From Anaerolineales bacterium (GTDB taxonomy: Bacteria > Chloroflexota > Anaerolineae > Anaerolineales > UBA6663): a stretch of DNA of 6,323 bases. The translations under genes were made by a program, and so were the position numbers. This document shows, in pieces, positions 4,947-6,323 of this stretch; position 1 is the first letter of the stretch; every line of letters begins with the position of its first letter. The stretch is from contig JAEURM010000120.1 in the NCBI GenBank assembly GCA_016789245.1, forward strand, positions 1 through 6,323, written 5' to 3'. The notes under the pieces were generated by a model, which was given only the letters and a program-made list of their open reading frames with translations, was not told the DNA's origin and did no database searches.

Positions 4947-5378
4947 ATGCCCATGAGCACAACTGAAATGCAACTAGGCTTCAAAGTAGAGCTGAACGCC
5001 ACCTTAGAAGAAGCGCTGGAAAAAGTTACCGCCGCACTCAAAACCGAAGGCTTTGGCGTATTGACGGAAATTGATGTGCAAGCCACGTTGAAGAAGAAGC
5101 TGGAAGTAGATTTCCGCCCGTACCGCATTTTGGGCGCCTGCAACCCAAGCCTTGCGCACCGCGCCCTCACCGTCGCGCCAGAAGTGGGCCTGCTCTTGCC
5201 GTGCAACGTTACGGTGGCGCAAGTAGGCGCTAACCGCGTAGAAGTGGCCTTGGTAGACCTGCTAGCCATGTTGGGCATAGTAGCTAACCCCGCCTTACAA
5301 ACCAGTGCGGATGAAGCCCACGCCAAGCTGAGCCGCGTGGCCGCTATATTGAAAGAAGAACCTCATGCCATTGTATGA
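4947..5378 (+). CDS. DUF302 domain-containing protein
   Basis: A 143-residue cytosolic protein of the DUF302 (TT1751-like) family, whose biochemical role is not established. The N-terminal part (GFKVELNATLEEALEKVTAA) is the usual leading strand and helix; the core domain runs from about 35 to 100, with GFGVLTEIDVQATLKKKL, the signature YRILGACNPSLAHRAL (59-74, C65) and GLLLPCNV (81-88, C86). C65 and C86 are typically conserved and could bind a metal or form a redox pair; that role is inference. A strong AGGAG (4939-4943) is only 3 bases from ATG 4947 but 9 from ATG 4953, so initiation at the second ATG (MSTTEMQLG) is equally or more likely. There is no signal peptide. The 3' end overlaps the FmdB-like gene by 14 bases, implying coupled translation. 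It is divergent from the ECF sigma gene. Confidence 0.92.
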   Translation: MPMSTTEMQLGFKVELNATLEEALEKVTAALKTEGFGVLTEIDVQATLKKKLEVDFRPYRILGACNPSLAHRALTVAPEVGLLLPCNVTVAQVGANRVEVALVDLLAMLGIVANPALQTSADEAHAKLSRVAAILKEEPHAIV

Positions 5379-5568
5379 ATTTGAATGCGCCAAGTGCCAC
5401 GAAGAATTTGAAGAGTTGGTGCGTAATCCGCAAGCTGTAAAAGAAGTGGCCTGCCCCACGTGCGGCTCACCTAAAGTTAAGCGCAAGCTATCCGCGTTTG
5501 CATCTAAAGTCAGTGGCGGCCAAACGGTTACCGCTTCGGCCCCAGCGTGTGCGCCGGGCGGCACCTGA
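5365..5568 (+). CDS. FmdB-family zinc-ribbon protein
   Basis: A 67-residue protein of the FmdB/CxxC_CXXC_SSSS regulatory family. It begins with the family signature MPLYEFECAKCHEEFE and has two knuckles, C8-x2-C11 and C30-x2-C33 (CPTCGS), that form a single zinc ribbon, then VKRKLSAFASKV and a flexible tail rich in G, S, A and P with a fifth cysteine (C61) near the end (ACAPGGT), a common ending in the family. FmdB was first named as a putative regulator of formamidase genes in a methylotroph; for most members, as here, the function is unknown and may involve metal or protein binding. Its ATG lies inside the end of the DUF302 gene (14-base overlap, different frame), with only a purine-rich GAAAGAAGAA as binding site, so it is probably translated by coupling. 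Confidence 0.93.
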   Translation: MPLYEFECAKCHEEFEELVRNPQAVKEVACPTCGSPKVKRKLSAFASKVSGGQTVTASAPACAPGGT

Positions 5569-5575
5569 GGCATAC

Positions 5576-5603
5576 GCTAATCAACGTTAGCCGGGTGCTA
5601 ACG
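5576..5603 (+). promoter_or_regulatory. Hairpin with alternative pairing between fmdB-like and rhodanese genes
   Basis: CGTTAGC (5585-5591) pairs with GCTAACG (5597-5603) over a 5-base loop. A copy of GCTAA at 5576-5580 can pair with the same TTAGC (5587-5591), so two hairpins exclude each other. No T-run follows, so it is not a plain terminator. It may set mRNA stability or the relative output of the two genes. Small enough to be chance. Confidence 0.35.
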
Positions 5604-5634
5604 CAACTAAACTATCAATGATGGAGAAATTAGT

Positions 5635-6078
5635 ATGGCAAAGAGTAAAACCCAACGTTCAACGGCGGCCCCAATGAGCGTACCGTGGTTGTGGATAGGT
5701 GTGGCCGTAATAGTGCTGGCGGTGGGGGCTTGGTATTTCCTGCAACAGAATCAGGCTGGCGGCTACCCACGTGAAATTTCCGTAGCCGAAGCGGCTAACA
5801 AGCGCGATGCGGGTGTTTTTATTCTGGATGTGCGCCAGCCGGAAGAATGGAATGAGTATCACGTTCCAAATACCACGTTAATTCCCTTGGGTGAGCTAAA
5901 TGCCCGCCTGAGTGAATTGCCCCGTGACCAAGAAATTGTGATTGTGTGCCGAAGCGGTAACCGCAGTGGGCAAGCGCGAGATATTTTGCGCGCGGCTGGC
6001 TTTACGCAAGTCACCAGCATGGCGGGCGGCCTAGTTCAGTGGCGGGCCGCCGGTTACCAAACCGTTTCCGGGCCGTGA
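5635..6078 (+). CDS. Membrane-anchored single-domain rhodanese
   Basis: A 147-residue protein with a positively charged N-terminus (K3, K5, R8), one membrane helix (about 18-36, starting WLWIGVAVIVLAVG) and a rhodanese domain (about 45-143). The charge pattern predicts N-terminus inside and the domain outside the membrane. The domain has ISVAEAANKRDAG, the strand ILDVRQPEEW (D65, R67), the IPLGEL segment and a six-residue active-site loop C105-RSGNR-S with catalytic C105, then a GGLVQWRAAGY end. Such domains carry persulfide sulfur and transfer it to thiol acceptors; the true acceptor is unknown. The active-site loop length fits sulfurtransferases rather than Cdc25-type phosphatases, which have seven residues. 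ATG 5635 has GGAG (5623-5626) eight bases upstream. It follows the FmdB-like gene by 66 bases and may share its transcript. A strong terminator lies downstream. Confidence 0.94.
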   Translation: MAKSKTQRSTAAPMSVPWLWIGVAVIVLAVGAWYFLQQNQAGGYPREISVAEAANKRDAGVFILDVRQPEEWNEYHVPNTTLIPLGELNARLSELPRDQEIVIVCRSGNRSGQARDILRAAGFTQVTSMAGGLVQWRAAGYQTVSGP

Positions 6079-6107
6079 GGTTCAATCATCCAATCACTTG
6101 CTAAAAC

Positions 6108-6140
6108 AAAAAAACGCGCCAGTTTTTTGCTGGCGCGTTT
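6108..6140. terminator. Rho-independent terminator between convergent genes
   Basis: An 11-base perfect stem, AAACGCGCCAG (6112-6122) with CTGGCGCGTTT (6130-6140), has a T-rich 7-base loop. On the minus strand it is followed by seven Ts (A run 6108-6114), so it is a strong terminator for the LysM gene. On the plus strand only a TTT end is present, so it may end the rhodanese transcript less efficiently. Its place between two convergent genes fits a bidirectional terminator. Confidence 0.85.
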
Positions 6141-6168
6141 ATCATCTAAACTCCCACAGGTCAAACCA

Positions 6169-6323
6169 TTACTTCGGTATGCACAAATTCATTCCAGATC
6201 GAATCGAGTTTGTGCCGTTGAGATTGTTCGCATCACGCAATTCTTGCAACTTCACTCCATGATTCAACGCAATGCGGAACAGGTTATCACCCGGCTTAAC
6301 GGTGTAAGATTGGTCACAGCCTA
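6169..6323 (-). CDS. LysM domain protein, C-terminal end (partial)
   Basis: On the minus strand an open frame enters from the right edge and stops at TAA 6171-6169. The visible 50 residues are one full LysM repeat: YTVKPGDNLFRIALNHGVKL, then QELRDANNLNG and a RSGMNLCIPK end. LysM repeats bind peptidoglycan or other N-acetylglucosamine polymers outside the cell. Two cysteines bracket the repeat (residues 2 and 46 of the visible part) and could form a disulfide, a form often seen in secreted Chloroflexota proteins. No start is visible, so the rest of the protein, its export signal and any catalytic domain are unknown. The strong terminator at 6108-6140 lies about 30 bases past the stop. Confidence 0.9.
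   Translation of the reverse strand, partial: GCDQSYTVKPGDNLFRIALNHGVKLQELRDANNLNGTNSIRSGMNLCIPK

Overview
The window looks like part of a chromosome from a GC-rich Chloroflexota bacterium, most likely of the Anaerolineae type. This is an inference from three things: a C-terminal LysM repeat bracketed by two cysteines, a style common in secreted Chloroflexota proteins; the intergenic hairpin repeats; and the general base composition. No rRNA or other decisive marker is present, so the placement is tentative.

Left part (1-3858, all + strand) is nucleotide biosynthesis: the 3' end of a class 2 dihydroorotate dehydrogenase (pyrD), then complete purH (AICAR formyltransferase/IMP cyclohydrolase), then complete guaB (IMP dehydrogenase). 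PurH makes IMP and GuaB draws it toward GMP, so the two genes flank the IMP branch point. They are not a tight operon. A long palindrome with a T-run separates pyrD from purH. A 351-base gap with two oppositely oriented dispersed hairpin repeats and a good extended -10 promoter separates purH from guaB. The guaB leader is about 120 nt. It has two strong hairpins, the second followed by four Ts, and a 41-codon open frame that could begin at the predicted +1 and ends in an ATGA overlap with the guaB start.

Middle part (3859-4829) has a palindromic MITE-like repeat that folds as a cloverleaf, a 64-residue protein of unknown function starting 9 bases after it, and a convergent ECF-type sigma-70 factor on the - strand with no anti-sigma gene in view.

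Right part (4830-6078, + strand) is a small set transcribed divergently from the sigma factor: a DUF302 protein, an FmdB-type zinc-ribbon protein overlapping it by 14 bases, and a membrane-anchored single-domain rhodanese. The cysteine-rich content suggests a thiol, sulfur or metal stress role, possibly linked to the sigma factor; this is inference. A strong hairpin terminator with A/T runs follows, and the window ends inside a convergent - strand gene whose last 50 codons encode a LysM domain.

The most interesting places are the guaB leader (2243-2380), the cloverleaf repeat next to the unknown small gene (3873-4162), and the sigma/DUF302/FmdB/rhodanese block. No CRISPR array, tRNA, rRNA or transposase gene was seen.
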